Positions 36,530 to 49,592 of a stretch of 64,000 nt of DNA are shown in pieces. The stretch is taken from NCBI RefSeq assembly GCF_000005505.3, contig NC_016131.3:15273501-15337500 (forward strand), in the 5' to 3' direction. Numbering within the stretch: position 1 is the first letter of the stretch; every line of letters starts with the position of its first letter. Origin of the DNA: Brachypodium distachyon. Taxonomy: Eukaryota; Streptophyta; Magnoliopsida; Poales; Poaceae. The position numbers and the translations under genes are program-made. Under the pieces are notes generated by a model. That model was not told the origin of the DNA and ran no database searches. It saw nothing but the letters and a program-made list of their open reading frames with translations.

Positions 36530-38172
36530 ATGGCTTCCGCAGGCGCCGTCGTTGGGACTGGGGCAGTGTATTCTCCCACCTCGGCCAGTCCAGTACTCCG
36601 CGGGCCGTCCAGTTTGTTAGGGGCCATGGAAGCCTAGTATCATTCCCGCTCTGTAGTTCGTTTCTTACTGTTGGCGTGTCACCACTGCCGCGACAGGCCG
36701 GGAGCGTGAAGGCCGGGGAAGGCAATGAAGGCCGGCAAGATAAGGTGTGCTTGCTGTTTCTTGGGTTGCTTCTTTATTTATTCGTTTGTTGGTCAAGCCG
36801 CTTCTTTCTTTACTTTGTCCGTTTAATTTCTACTAATTTCTTCAATCCATATTAATTGTCTCAAATTTGTCCAAATATGAATGTATGTATGCTTAAAAAA
36901 CGCGCCTAGATACATGTAATGTTTTGACAACTAATATGGATCGGAGCGAGTAGCTATCTTCTAGCTAGCCTGCTTCCTTTTTCTTCATTTCAGTTCTTAA
37001 TATATTTTCTTGCTATCTTGCACTGGGTTCATTTTGTTGTGGTGGTAGTTCGTTCTTTCATTCATTTTCTCGGTAGAAATGAAGTTATGTGGCTGTCTGT
37101 TGTATTCATTTATAGATCGAGCTGGTTCTCTGCTACCTATTTCCATATGAACAACCTAGGTTATGGATAGTCATATGTCAGCATTTTTCATGCAGATTAC
37201 AAGCAAATTCAACTCTTTTTTTTTCTTGAAAACTTTACAAGAATTTTTAGCTTATTTAGGCCGCCTTTTGAAATTTTAGAAGTAAAGAGAGCATATGATA
37301 CCAAGAGCCATCAGTCCTGATTTCGCCGTTTCATTCGTTACACAATATACAGGTGTACCAGCACTTGTCCACGGATGCAAACAAGTACGCCGACTCACAG
37401 CTGCTGTCGATTTTGAAGCCGGTGGAGGAGGTTGCGGGACTGAAGAAATATTTCTCCGACTTGGCTATCGCGGCCTCCAATGCAGAGGTAGGCAAGGACG
37501 AAGGCGTGCGAAGCTTGCTCCATGGTGTGTACCGTCTCACGGAGCTTGCGTACGAATGCTTCCCCTCTTGCGAAAAGCCTAATAACATGGAGAAAACAGA
37601 GGAGAAGTTCGTGAAGCGCCACTTGGAGACGGTAATCGCTGACCCCTGCAAGGACGACGACACGGTACGTACGTACGCACGTGACATGTATAAACTCTCT
37701 CCGATCCATAAAAAGTGTTGTCCATTTTGTACTAAGTTAGTACTCTCTCCGTACAACAAAAGATGTTTTAAGTTTGTCAAAATTTAGATGTATTTAGACA
37801 TGACTTAGTGTACAAATGCATTCAAATTTGATCAAAGTTGAGACATTCTTTGTTGGACGGAGGGAGTACAAATTTTGTACTGAGTGGACGAAACTTTTTA
37901 TGGATCGTAGGGAGTACATGATTAGATAAAATTCTTTAAATGTCACAAACATCACCTGTATAGCTCGCTTAGCTAGGAAGCTGGAGTAGCATATACTCCA
38001 GTATATATTTGATCTTATTCACTCACTACTGATGGTGTGTGTTTGCAATTTTGCATGTGCTGTTCTGTACGCGCAGGGCTACGGCGTTGTGATGACCATG
38101 GCGATGGCGTTTGTGAATGCCTACGTGATTAAAGGAATTGCGAAAATTCGGACTGATTTGTCAGAGATATAA
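36530..38172 (+). CDS. Uncharacterised small protein gene (about 165 aa)
   Basis: I do not recognise the family. Two exons are well supported by phase: 37353-37664 (begins VYQHLSTDANKYADSQLLS, ends ADPCKDDDT) and 38077-38172 (GYGVVMTMAMAFVNAYVIKG, stop TAA at 38170-38172). Upstream, 36697-36744 reads AGSVKAGEGNEGRQDK in the matching phase, ending at a GT donor. The start region is uncertain: the ATG at 36530 (MASAGAVVGTGA) is in another frame, so either a mini-intron such as 36566-36696 is removed or the first exon carries a frameshift. The protein looks soluble and helical with a Met/Ala-rich hydrophobic C-terminal stretch. It has several Cys (ECFPSC). A TATA box upstream and AATAAA at about 38460 support a transcription unit. 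Intron 37665-38076 carries nested MITEs. Confidence 0.6.
36838..36950. mobile_element. Stowaway MITE in the first intron of the small gene
   Basis: Degenerate ends (CTTCAATCCATATTAATTGT and its inverse) around the interior TAGATACATGTAATGTTTTG, the same family as 40086-40198. A TA follows at 36951-36952. Confidence 0.7.
37695..37914. mobile_element. Stowaway-like MITE hosting a second MITE
   Basis: The left arm CTCTCTCCGATCCATAAAAA and the reversed right arm CTCCCTACGATCCATAAAAA match closely and continue with GTCCA blocks. The pair is separated by the 124-bp Stowaway at 37743-37866. Removing the inner element and its TA leaves about 94 bp, a normal MITE length. TA follows the right end at 37915; the left flank is AA. 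Confidence 0.8.
37743..37866. mobile_element. Stowaway MITE, 124 bp (nested)
   Basis: Starts CTCTCTCCGTACAACAAAAG, ends with the inverse of CTCCCTCCGTCCAACAAAGA. TA duplications lie at 37741-37742 and 37867-37868. It has the same length and internal sequence (GACATGACTTAGTGTA) as the copy at 28966-29089. Confidence 0.92.
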
Positions 38173-39484
38173 TGCAACCTCTCGTGCTGCGTGTTGTAAT
38201 TTCCTCCTTCGTTTGCGTGCTTACTTTCTGTTCGTTAATAATAGCTGCACACGAGCTCAACACACACACGCACGGACGGCACGGTATGTGCGTGCGTGCG
38301 TGCGTGTGTGTGTGAAGGGGACTTTCTGGCGCCACTCTTTCCGTTGGTCGTGGGGATGGCTACGATCGTCGTATGTGTGGGAGAGGTGTGGCGCAAGGAA
38401 GCGGTCGACAGTCAGTGTTCTGTTTTCCTTTTTTCACTTCTGATCGTGGTTGAAATGTTGAATAAAAGGAGGAGAACAAACGCAGAAAAGCTACATATAT
38501 GCATGTGTTTACGCAGCACCAAGAAACCTAGTACTGCTACTAGTACTTCATGTATACTTATTTCATGTGTTTGTTCATGTTTGTTGTCTTTGTCTCTCGT
38601 GGAGTGCAATAGCGCGCGACCTGTCGTGAGATTGTTCGGGCCGGCAAAAGCTCTCCATATGGAGTGGATAGGCCACGGCAAAGTCTTCGCTGAGAGCAAA
38701 ACAGGCTTCGCAATGTGCTTGAGCCAGTCAGCAAACAACAAAAAAGAAAGAATGTGGATACCTTTAACTGCTTCAGTTTGGCTTTACTGAATTTTGAACT
38801 TATTTTATAATTTCTATGAAAAAATACACGCGAAAATAATGAAAAGTTTGTTAGCTAGCACGAAAATAGTGAAAAAAACAAGATTGTGATAATCGCAATG
38901 CCAAAAGAGCTAGCATAAGCATTATGGTTTTGTGGATACCCAGGGCACGCACTAATTAATCACCGAAGATATGCTCCCAGCATCACCTGAGGTCTCTCTC
39001 TTGGTTTGATCTAGAATAAAGACACTTAAAATAATGGCGACTTCAACCTATACTCCCTCGGATTACATACAATAGACCAACTCAACAAGATCTATGATCA
39101 ACTTAATTCAACAAAAATATGTATTTACGGAGTTCAAAAGAAAGATCCAAGTATTTATGCGATGATTTGGATTAAAAAAAACATATCCCTCGTCAAAAAG
39201 TCATAGACAAACAACCATTTTATATTGCTAGAGTCCACTACAACAGATTCAATTAACTTCCATATGCTCTAGACCGGCGCTTTTATTGCCTTGTAACCCT
39301 TAACTCGTTACATACAATATATTACAAAAGCATTACAAAATCACACTCGGATGAGGCTGCTGCATGCAACAACAAAAACCAAGAGATGGAATATACATTC
39401 TGGCTAGTAGCTTCTACAAGAAAGAAGTGGCAATATCCTTTGCCGAGAATATACAAACGTCAAACTATGAGAAATGAAAACTTC
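38173..39484. other. 3' flanks of two convergent genes
   Basis: Holds the 3' UTR of the small unknown gene (AATAAA near 38460) and, towards 39484, the 3' UTR of the RhoGAP gene on the other strand. Short (CACA)n and (GTGC)n stretches at 38255-38312. Open frames at 38138-38790 have no motif. Confidence 0.5.
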
Positions 39485-42400
39485 CTATCTCTGACTGTTC
39501 CAAGGGGGTGAAGGCTTGTAAGGAAAACCGTGTGGCGCCGATCCATGTCCTAAGTCAAGACTATGGAGCTGTTCCATTAACTGGGACCTCCGTTCTTTGA
39601 AGAAATCTAGTCTCGTCGTTAGCTCAACAAGAGTGGATGATGGCACAGGCAGTTGCCTCCCGTACTCGACAGCCTGCATTGCAACAAGAGAGTTCAACAC
39701 CTCAGTCAACTCCAAAAGAAGTGGTGTGCTTCGTACCAAGACTGACCGTAACAGACAGTGCTTTCCCTTACCTCCGTTGCTCTTGGGATGTTTGAAGACA
39801 TCAAACCACTCTCCGCTGCCATGCTTGTTGACGCCTCCCTTGAATCGCTCGAGGAGGCATCTAAGGAGTGCTTGCGAGAGAAGGGCTTCGAAGAGCCATG
39901 AGTTAGCACATGCTGCTTGATACTTCTCCAGTGTGACGCGCCCGACAAGCTCTCCTGTCAGAATGTTAGTGCGGCTTAAACCCTTGGTATCATCCTCATG
40001 CAAAGCCAGTTTCACATCACGCAAGGTAAGTTATTCATCGGTAGATTTGCCCTTTTACAACAAACAGATTCAGTTTTGTAAAACACTCCCTCCGTCCAAT
40101 ATTAAGTAACTCAAATTTGCCCAAATATGGATGTATCTATACCCAAAAAGCGTCTAGATACATGTAAGATTTCGTCACTTAATATGGGACAGAGGGAGTA
40201 TTATAAAAGGGAGATTAAAAATATAGTTGATTCAGCTAATTTGTTGGAGTTGAATTCATCAAGTTTAAAGGCAATGACTCTTTTGAAGATACAATCTTCA
40301 AGTTAAGGAGAGTTATTCTCAGACCTCGTGCCTCTGCTTCTTCTCTTGATTACAGGAAGCAAGTTTCATATCAAACCCTGGTTGAACAAAGTTCCTGGTA
40401 GCAATAAAATATCTGCAACTGTTAATATATTGCAATCTGAAAGGATAATCTTAGACTGAAACACATCCAACTGATAAAAAAATGTATGTTTTAAGCCGAT
40501 ACAGTTACTTGCTACAGATAATCCTGTTTTTTTTTAACTAAAATACGCAGAGTAAGAATTTCGTGGGCATCTACTATACCAACCTGTATGTTAATGTTTT
40601 AAGATTATTGTATATAATAGTTTAATGGCAACGTATCAGATGCAACCCAAATCGAGGTGTAATCATGCAAACAGGTCAGTACAAGCCCCAAATCAATATG
40701 AAAAATAAAAAAACATGCTAATGCATTTACTTCTCAGTTTACATTACTATGTATAAATTTTTAATTCAAACTCCTTTTGAGTTAAGAGTAAAAATGAAAA
40801 GGATGCTAAAAAAAGACACATGTTACAATTTGCAACTTATCTTTCCCCTTCTAAATACATTTCGGTGTTCAGATTTTAAAAGGTGCTACAGCACTCTGTA
40901 GATTACAACATCATACTTTTTTTCCATGTTGGTGTGATAGCCTGGCCCAACTGAAGCCATGTTGCACAATTACACACCCTAAGGGTGGATTGAACCATAT
41001 ATGTTTGACTTTTAGTTTCATAAAGTGACAGCTGGGGGTGTTGCACAATTACATCCTGCTGTATTCCCCTAAAAAAGATAGATGAACTGAACAATAATTA
41101 CGAAAAATGCATTAATCATTGTCTTACTGTGGGAGATGACTTGGGCGATGTTGATAACGATCATTCTCGTCTCCAGAAGAGCCATACTGGTGTTGCCGCT
41201 GTTGACTAAGTTGGACATGCAGCTCTGCAACCTTCTGCTTTAACCTTGCAACATCAGCTTCTGCGAGAGCAATCTCCTCAAGCTCTGCCTTGGTCTTAAG
41301 GCAAAGAAATTAGACACAACAGCTACACAAAATAAAACTGAATTTACGGCTATTTGTGACCAACTAGCTTATATTGAGTACCTTTGAATCCATAGCACGT
41401 GAACTAGAAAACTGTGCAGAAGACATGCTTAATCCAACCTCCAATGCAGCTCTAAGATCCCTTTCAGCCTGCAGCTGCTCTTGCAATCTTGATACCTACA
41501 GGCACAGACAATTGCGATCAAGCAACGTATCAAACTAACATTAAATCCTACAGGGAATTTTTGAACATGAAATGGGAAACTGTTGAACAAAATCGCAACA
41601 AAAGTAGATTTAATGAACATGAATACTATGGATAGATTTTCATCGTGTTCTGGAAGTGTGAAGGAAGTTTGATGCATATAGTAAAAGAATATGGCGTACA
41701 TCCTGTTCCAGGACCAAACGGCGCTCGTGCAGTGCTTGTTTTCTTCTTTCCAAACTCGCCTGTAAGATTGCATTACCTCTAGTCTGAGAAGAATTTCCAA
41801 TTAGTTAGCAAGATTCCCACAAATCACAAGCCCTACATCTAAAAAGTTGCATTCCTTTTGTTACCTCTTTTGCAATTCTGATCTGCAGATCATTCTTCGC
41901 AATCTCAAGTCTTTGGATAGCAAGCCTGAAAAGTATGTTTACATAGTTAATTACAAAATCTATCCTTCAATGATATGTCGGAAAGTTTAAAAGTTGCACA
42001 ACGAGCATCTCCTATGTCATCACCCATCAATGGTAGCACATGCCATAAAGCTAGCAGTCTAGCACAGAAACAGTTTTCTTTCTTTTTTTAACTGAAGAGA
42101 AACAACTTCCTCCATGGATCCGTTCTATAACAATCATTATCATAGACAGTGGGGAAATACATATAATAATTAAATGGAAATCTTCAGCCAAGCAAATAAC
42201 AGAAAAATGCCCTAGATCGCAGAATTAGGAGGATGGTTATCACAGAACAACACCCAAACCAGAATAACTAAACTTGCATATCTTTATACAAAACAGCCAT
42301 GTAAAATTTAAGTTTTAGGAATTTTAACTTGGAATGAATAGAAAACTTACTCTTCTTCACCTGATGAATCAACAAATTCTGTCTGTTGGCTCTTTCTTGC

Positions 42401-45400
42401 CTGCATAAACCATATGTTTAAATCCACCAGGTCAAAAGAAAAGGTACATTAGACAATTACAAAAGCTTCAAGAATAAGTGACTAACATGTGGTAACTATT
42501 TTTAAAATCAAAACACTTTTAGTAAATGGCCATAAATGTTACTTTGATTCAACTAACAGGAACTTATAAGGGAAGACAACAAAAGATTACTCCTCACTTA
42601 CATTATTCCGTCCCCAAATGTTAGAACGCTTCACATGTAGCTGAGTTTCATTCGACTTGATGGAGTGGCTGTCTACAGAATATTCAGCTCCAGGACCAGG
42701 TAAACGAACTCCTGCATCCAAAGAAGAAAGAATCTCTCCCACTGACAATGGAGACTCGTGACTGGACACCAGATTTGTCGGATCCTTTTCATTCAGTGGT
42801 CTCTGGACATTTATCTTGCCATTTTGAGCTAAATGGCTATTTGGGGCATCCTTCAAATCCAAATTTGCTTCCTTATCTTCGACATAAGGTTCAGTGTCTG
42901 AATCACCATGATCTACCTGCCGTGCCACATTACAGTCAGTAAGAAAAAAACATCTTACTAAGTGAATATGAATGAAAACAAAGTCACTTTCTAATCGGAC
43001 TACTCGGAATGCTTCAGATCACAAACATCAAAAAATAAAGTGTATACTTAGTAAATGCTATGTAATGATATTATAGCCAAAAAAAGCTCACAGGAAACAG
43101 CAGCAGAGATAAGACTGTGATATAATAACAAAAATTTGAGCCATATTGCACATATATAGCAAAACACATCATCAGTGAAATTGGAAATAAAATATTTTTG
43201 GCTATCTTAACATATAGGAGGCAAATATATGATTGGTATCCGGCCAGAAATTACTACAGATTAGAAATTTAAGAGAACTATATCAAACCTGGTAGTCATA
43301 GAGGTCACCACCAATACACGCACTGCTTTCACTCAACTTTCCGCTCAGTATACGCTCATCTAATTCCTGATCTACATCATTCTCTGCATCATGAAACCCA
43401 TTTTCTTTGGCATCCACAGTTTCGTCATCTGTAGATTCTTCACTTCCACTATCTTGAATTCGAGAATCAGGTGACAGGGAACACCTAGGGTGTTCATCCT
43501 GTAAAAGTGATAATCATGGTGATGAGAAGTTTTTACGGTAACTAGAAAAACTAATAGCAAATGGCATCAACCCAAATTGTCGAGAATAGTGTCATCAGGG
43601 CAATGAACTGTGGGACAGCATAAGACAAACTTACATCAAATATGCCCTCATAATCCTCTAAAAGAGTTGTGACAATGCCTTGAGCACTGTTAGCAGCAAT
43701 TGCAGCAGCAATAAGCTGAGCAGAATTGTCACCATTCATGTCTATGTCATCTTCCATCTCACATTCACCAGCCAGAAGTGGACGCAGCAAAAGGGGAGCC
43801 ATACAGGCAGCAACTGCTGATGGAGTCATACGGTTGTTGGTAGTATGAGAAGCAACAGTGTGCATCATTCTCAAAATTCTGCAAACATTAGATTTGTAAG
43901 CTAATCGAAGAATTTAGCTTGGTAATTGATAAACATGCTGTTTCTAACCAGCTTGACAGCTACAAGAACTATTAATACAGATGAACATGTGTGTTCGATG
44001 TTATGTCTTAATCCATTTGTATAATTTTAATCAAGAGAGTTCACCACATGCTTGAGCACAGGAGGAATTAGATTTGAGATGCACTATTCAGCAATGATAT
44101 GCCAGCAGGTAAAAGCTAACTCAGACACTAAAGATTTTGCCATTTAAAAACTAACCTCTGCAGCAGCCGCCTATTTGGCTCGGGAAATGTCTCAGATATG
44201 GCAGCACGCATAGAATTTATCCGTGATTCCTTACTTTCAAGACCTGGAAAAGCATGAAGGAAGTGAAAAGAATGATAAAAAGGGAATATGAAGCAGAGGA
44301 AACATAGAACCTGCACATACAAAATTCAGCTAGGTAACTAAGTTAACTGTAACATTTGGTTTCTGCAGACATTTTTGAAACAAATGCATTAGGAAGTTTC
44401 ATATATTAACTAACTGTTAAATTGCAAGGGCTGATAATGTAGCCTTAATCAATAGCCAGAATATGAGCATGCTACATGTTAGGTACCACATGTTACAACA
44501 GTTTAGATTTACTACACCGATTTTGTTAATCTAGGAGTCCTCGTGTATTCTTTATGTTGGCTCCTGGAGTAACGTGCAATACCAATACACTAGTTAGATC
44601 CATAAATTATTTAAAATAGAAAGGCATGCAGAAGAAAGGCCAACCCTCCTTAAAAAGATGTGCCTGGTAACTCAAGGGCATGAGTGTATCCTTGAGTTAA
44701 ATATTCTTAAATCTGATATTATATGGTTAATGCAGTAACTAGCATACTGACAATGCTTATTGTAATATCATGTAAGGCAGTGTATCCGGCGAATGTACTT
44801 ATTCAAGCCTTTCACAGTTATGATAAAAAGGAACTTTTGACTCCCCTAGACGCCTTCTCTTCTCGCAAGAAAAACTATTTAGGTTAACATCATAGAGGAC
44901 TTACGGAAAGCTTCCAATAATGCTGTGCAGCAGGAAGCAGGCACTGGAGAAGATGGTAGCTCACGCAGAACATGCTGCAGATGTATGTCAACATGAGTAC
45001 AGTTGGCGACCAGAACAAGAAAAATTGAAACTATATGTCATCTATGAACATTTGGAGAAACAACACAACAGGAATCGCAACAAGGTACCTTCACACAGTC
45101 ACCAACAACATGGGCATCCTCGTCTGGTGCAAATTCAGTCCTTCCTGGAATAAAACAGAAACAGGTATCCAAGTTGAACTAAAGGCACAATGACCATAAA
45201 ACTACCAAATCAGAAAACCACCAATTAAAATCGCACTGTTTCAAAAATGAACAATGTAATCACATAAACCTTGCTCGTATTCATTCATTCTTCTGTCAAC
45301 CTCTTCGACATCTGCAGCCTGCCGCAAAATTCCCTCCACCTTTATCCCTGCAAGAAAATATTCCCATTCCAGTTAAATGTTTAGACTGGTTGGAGGCAAC

Positions 45401-48400
45401 ATGCTGCATACGAAATGTAAAGTGCAGCCAGTCCCAAACATTGATGATAATTAACTCTGTTTAACCTACCATGTTTCTCAAGAAAACACAAAGCTTTTTC
45501 AAGAAAAGAAGGACTGCCATCAATATCTTCTAATGCAAGAAGAATTGGCCTTCCGACAACCAAGGATTTGGTAGGCCTCTTCTCTCTCACTGCAGAAAAC
45601 AGAGGAAAGGTATGAAAAAAGAACAGTCGGGTATTAAGTTTGTTGAATAATAGTAGGTAATATCATATTGTGAGGAACCAACAATTTGGAGCTGCTCCTT
45701 CATATGCATCTGTTGTGTCATTACGAAATATCCCATTATGTCCCATCACAAGAGCTGCATTTGGGGCCAGTGCAAGAGCTTCTTCCAGTGCTATTTTCCA
45801 CTCAAACAAATCTTCAGATGTTTCTGCCTGTAGTAAGAATAGCAGTGCTTTTATTTAACTTTTGAAGGAGCATGAAAAGGCATGCATTTGCTCAAGTGGT
45901 CTACTAAGTTAAAGGGAAAACTATATACTCCCTCTGTTCCAAACTAATGCCCGTTTGACTTTCAACAATCTCTAATGAACGACTTTCACTATTATTGTAT
46001 ATTTTAATATGCCATAAAAATAAAAATACAAAGGTACATAACATTGAATAGTTTTTCAAGATAAATACAACAATGGCATGCCCCTACATGATCAACCTAT
46101 ATACTTATGCACAAATTAGTGGTCAAGGGTTTTATAACATCCACTGCACGCATAATAATGATCCTTGTATTTTGGATGGAGTACCTTCAAGGTGAAGGCA
46201 CGGCCATCACGGCCATCTGGAAATAGGACAGTCAACAACTTTTTGTCCTCCCTGACAACTACACTGCAAACGGAAAATATTGTTAGTATGACATTGTGCA
46301 AAATAAACAAAAAAAGAAGCATCATTTCATTTGACACAGCTCATGAAACACATTTAGTACCACAATTATTGGGGACAATGCACCAAAAGATAGGACAAGA
46401 AATTTGGCTGACACATACCTCCCAGAACTATTCAAGTCAATTCCCCCCAAAGTAAGGTTCACTTCACCGCCTCTCTGGGGCAAGGTATTCTACAATGTCA
46501 AGAACAAGCATTTGTCAAGTGAGAGTCAACTTGTAAGATGGACCAATGAATAGAAGGGAAAATATCCTACTAAGTAGTTCCACACTAAACCTCATTTATG
46601 GTACAACATTGGGCAAAACAAGAATAAGCAGGTTTATGCAGCTTAGGATCGAGCACTAAACATAATTCGATATTTTACTTTAAAAGTAAAGAAACACATG
46701 AAGTTGGTGGAAATTGGAAGAAAATAAAAGAAGCTACAACCACAGCAAGCAACCAACACTGAGGATATGACAAGATGTTACTGAAATTGAACAGAAAAGT
46801 GCAAAGTCCAAGTAATCATTCTGCTATTCAGAACTAAATTCAAACATTGCATATTATTTTGGTCTTAGCATACATGCATAGATGTTGTGAATTCTGAAAA
46901 TCTAGACTATCAAACTAGAATATTACCATATTGGCAGTGATGAAGATATGATTAAAGTGCCTAACTAGATATCATACAAGATGGTTTTGAACTATTAGAT
47001 CAACAAGCTGGATACAAAGCATTTCTGTTCTGAAGAGTCTACTTAGTGTGTGCTTTCCAGTACAGGTAAGATCTATATTATGAACAGGAATGATAATACT
47101 AACAGGATCACTCTTGAAGAAAACCAGTGATGTTCTGGTGAGGATGAACCAACGCTTCTTCCAAGATTTCCACCCAATTCCTGGAAATCATATAAGCAAA
47201 GGTTCTTTTTCAGATAAAAGCAAAATAATACTGTAAGTAGGAAAATTTATAGTTATCCTTTCAGTGTTAATAATATGTATAATAGCTTGACGAAATTCAT
47301 GCCAGAGCCCACATAATAGAGGTGATCAGGCGCAAAATCAAATAAATTGAACAACTAGGACGAGAGGTTAACTACAAAATCAAATAACTTACCATAGGCA
47401 AGATTCAGTCTAGGGGACTTAAAAAAAATAGCTGGTTGTTAATTCTGAATTTGATGACCCGTAACTGAACTCGTGGCCATGTAATCAGGACAGAACTGAA
47501 TCTGAAATCTTACGGCAGACTCAAACTCATAAAAGGATTAAAAGGAAACAAACACAGGTCAAACTTGGTCACAAACAATATATATAGAAAATATGCCTCC
47601 CTCTGTTGCTTTTGGCCTGTAAAAGATATGAGCGGCTGTGATGTTGGAAACATATATGAAAATTGGGAATGGCCCCCATGTCCAACTCCCTGACATGTAG
47701 AAAGAAGAAACAGAACTAGTACTATACTGCCATAATGGTATGTTACTACTTACTAATCCTTTGTGGATTGATATGTTTCCATCTGTAGCTCCAACCTACA
47801 ATCCTATTCTACCAGTGAATTCATGATCTCAATACAAGCAACTCGTCAATCATGAGTGGTGGAGGCTGGCGGTCAACTCCACACCGATGGCTCAAAGGGG
47901 TGGTCGACCACATAGTTGATCTGGCAGCATCAGAAACCGAATATCGTCGCTTGCTCATACAGATTGTGATGAAAGCAAGTTCTTGGGAACAGCAGATACT
48001 ACCAGATAGGCAAGTTCTTGGGAACAGCTCGTGTGTAGAAAAATATGGGGGTTAGACTTGTATATTATGAACTCTTCTTTCTACGAATGCATAGAGATGC
48101 AAAACTTGCAAGTTTTTTCTCGAGGGAGAGAAAAGTACAAGCAACTCGGCATGGTCATTCTAGCCCCATCCTGATTTTCATATTGACATAGCAAAATACC
48201 ATGTATGATCATTAATGAGATTTCTGTATTTTATCTCTGCATAGATGATTTCTCAAGAACAAAGATAGAAATTCACTACCGTTACCTTTAAAAATTGTAT
48301 TATAAAATAAGTTCGAAACAATGCTAGGGCCCAAAACCCGGCTGTGTTAGTCATATGGAAAAAAATGTTGGGCCCAAAAATGGTACAAGATAAAAAAATA

Positions 48401-49592
48401 TGTGGGTGCATATAGTTTTACCTTTTGATGATATGAAGAGAGGGCCACTCTTAAATACCTGGTTATGGGCATTTTGAAGTCAGAAATATTATGATGAATT
48501 AATCATGACAGTAAATACAAAATAACATAACTTAGACATGTGGCATGTTATCTGAATGCTTAGATGAGATCATCAAGAAAGTGACATCACTAGGTACTCC
48601 TACCCAGATAAACATAACACTATTAAAGCGAAAGTACAACAGGAACCTACGTATCTGCTACATCACAATACATACATAATGAATAAATCGAAACATGAGA
48701 AGTGCCTCATTTTGAAACATGGGGAGGTCTCCAAATAGCAAACGAATGTACACGGCTTGTTGCCCTGTGCTCAACAGTGCCCAAGTAAACAAAAAGAGGA
48801 AAAAAAAACTCCAGCAAATTCGTCGCCTTCCTTCTAAATTCACAAACTCCCTGCACTCCAAATCCAAGTTTATCTAGCCACACGCCATCTTAACAATCAA
48901 ACGACAACTCTCAGCCTACGACATAATCAGTAACCACACGCATTTCTGATACCAACCAATTGGACACAGCCAATTTCTAGTTTCAGCTTCTATTTGACAC
49001 TAGAATGCCTTCATCCTCATGACATGTTAAATGTAACCACCCCCAAAAACAGTCCCATTCACATTCCTGTACTGTAGTAAACACTAAGCAGCTCCACTCC
49101 AATCCAAATTAAATCCGTCTGCAGTTCTCCGCTTGTGATTGTGAGCCAAAACCTCTAGTTCTTGGTAATACATCCACTCTCCAGTCCAACCGAAACCCAA
49201 AGGCACCAGCAGCAGTAACCCCTGCAGCCCGCCCCTTCGCGTCAGAGTCGAACGCACATCAAACCACCGGTGAACTCCATTTCTCCTCGGCGGTCCGTCC
49301 GTGCCATCTCGAAGTCACTCGGAGCCCACCCCACAGCTCAACCCCCGAAAATTGGACGAACAAATCAGCGAAACACACCGGAAAGCAAAGCACCTCAGAG
49401 ACCGCGCGGCATGAGATACCAAACTCCAACCCAGCGCACCAGCCACGGCGTCGTTCCCCCCAAACGCAAGCAAGGAATCCGAGAAACAGGAGTACGTAGA
49501 AGGCCACTCACCGCGCCGCCGCTCGCCGCCGCCGCCGCCGCAGCCCCGCCCCGCTGCTGCTGCTGCCGCTCGGCCACCGCCGCCGCCGCCAT
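39485..49592 (-). CDS. REN1: REN1-type Rho GTPase-activating protein (PH + RhoGAP)
   Basis: Stimulates GTP hydrolysis by plant ROP GTPases, limiting ROP signalling at exocytic vesicles and the plasma membrane (known for Arabidopsis REN1). Rebuilt product 862 aa in 22 coding exons (5' to 3'): 49512-49592, 48422-48458, 47104-47180, 46419-46489, 46185-46263, 45683-45827, 45470-45589, 45270-45347, 45089-45144, 44905-44974, 44156-44243, 43635-43878, 43289-43498, 42602-42916, 42351-42400, 41865-41925, 41700-41783, 41382-41495, 41128-41294, 40325-40394, 39772-39954, 39485-39673. Exon 1 is Ala/Gln-rich; the PH domain starts VFKSGPLFISSKGIGWKSWK; the RhoGAP arginine finger is Arg212 (VEGILRQAADV), followed by HVLRELPSSPVPASCC and AVAACMAPLLLRPLL. 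An acidic middle, a coiled coil (about 575-715) and the tail LVELTTRLDFFKERRSQLME follow. The 45683-45827 exon end is chosen to keep phase (AATT then GTTGGT). Confidence 0.93.
40086..40198. mobile_element. Stowaway MITE, 113 bp, in a RhoGAP intron
   Basis: CTCCCTCCGTCCAATATTAA at the left and CTCCCTCTGTCCCATATTAA (reversed) at the right end; TA follows at 40199-40200, CA precedes. It lies in the intron between exons 40325-40394 and 39772-39954. Confidence 0.88.
45928..46181. mobile_element. Stowaway-like MITE touching a splice donor
   Basis: Ends CTCCCTCTGTTCCAAACTAA and, reversed, CTCCATCCAAAATACAAGGA, with TA at 45926-45927 and 46182-46183. It fills most of the RhoGAP intron 45828-46184. 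The terminal arms are more diverged than in the other copies here, so boundaries rest mainly on the TA duplications and CTCC ends. Confidence 0.62.

Noticed and set aside
39050..39130. TACTCCCTCGGATTACATAC, a single Stowaway-like end
   Set aside because: No matching opposite end was found within a few hundred bases.
39485..40024. 179-residue minus-strand open frame read as one exon
   Set aside because: Only the last part is in the true frame. The upstream part is intron 39674-39771 and the wrong frame of exon 39772-39954; splicing in phase gives a REN1-like tail.
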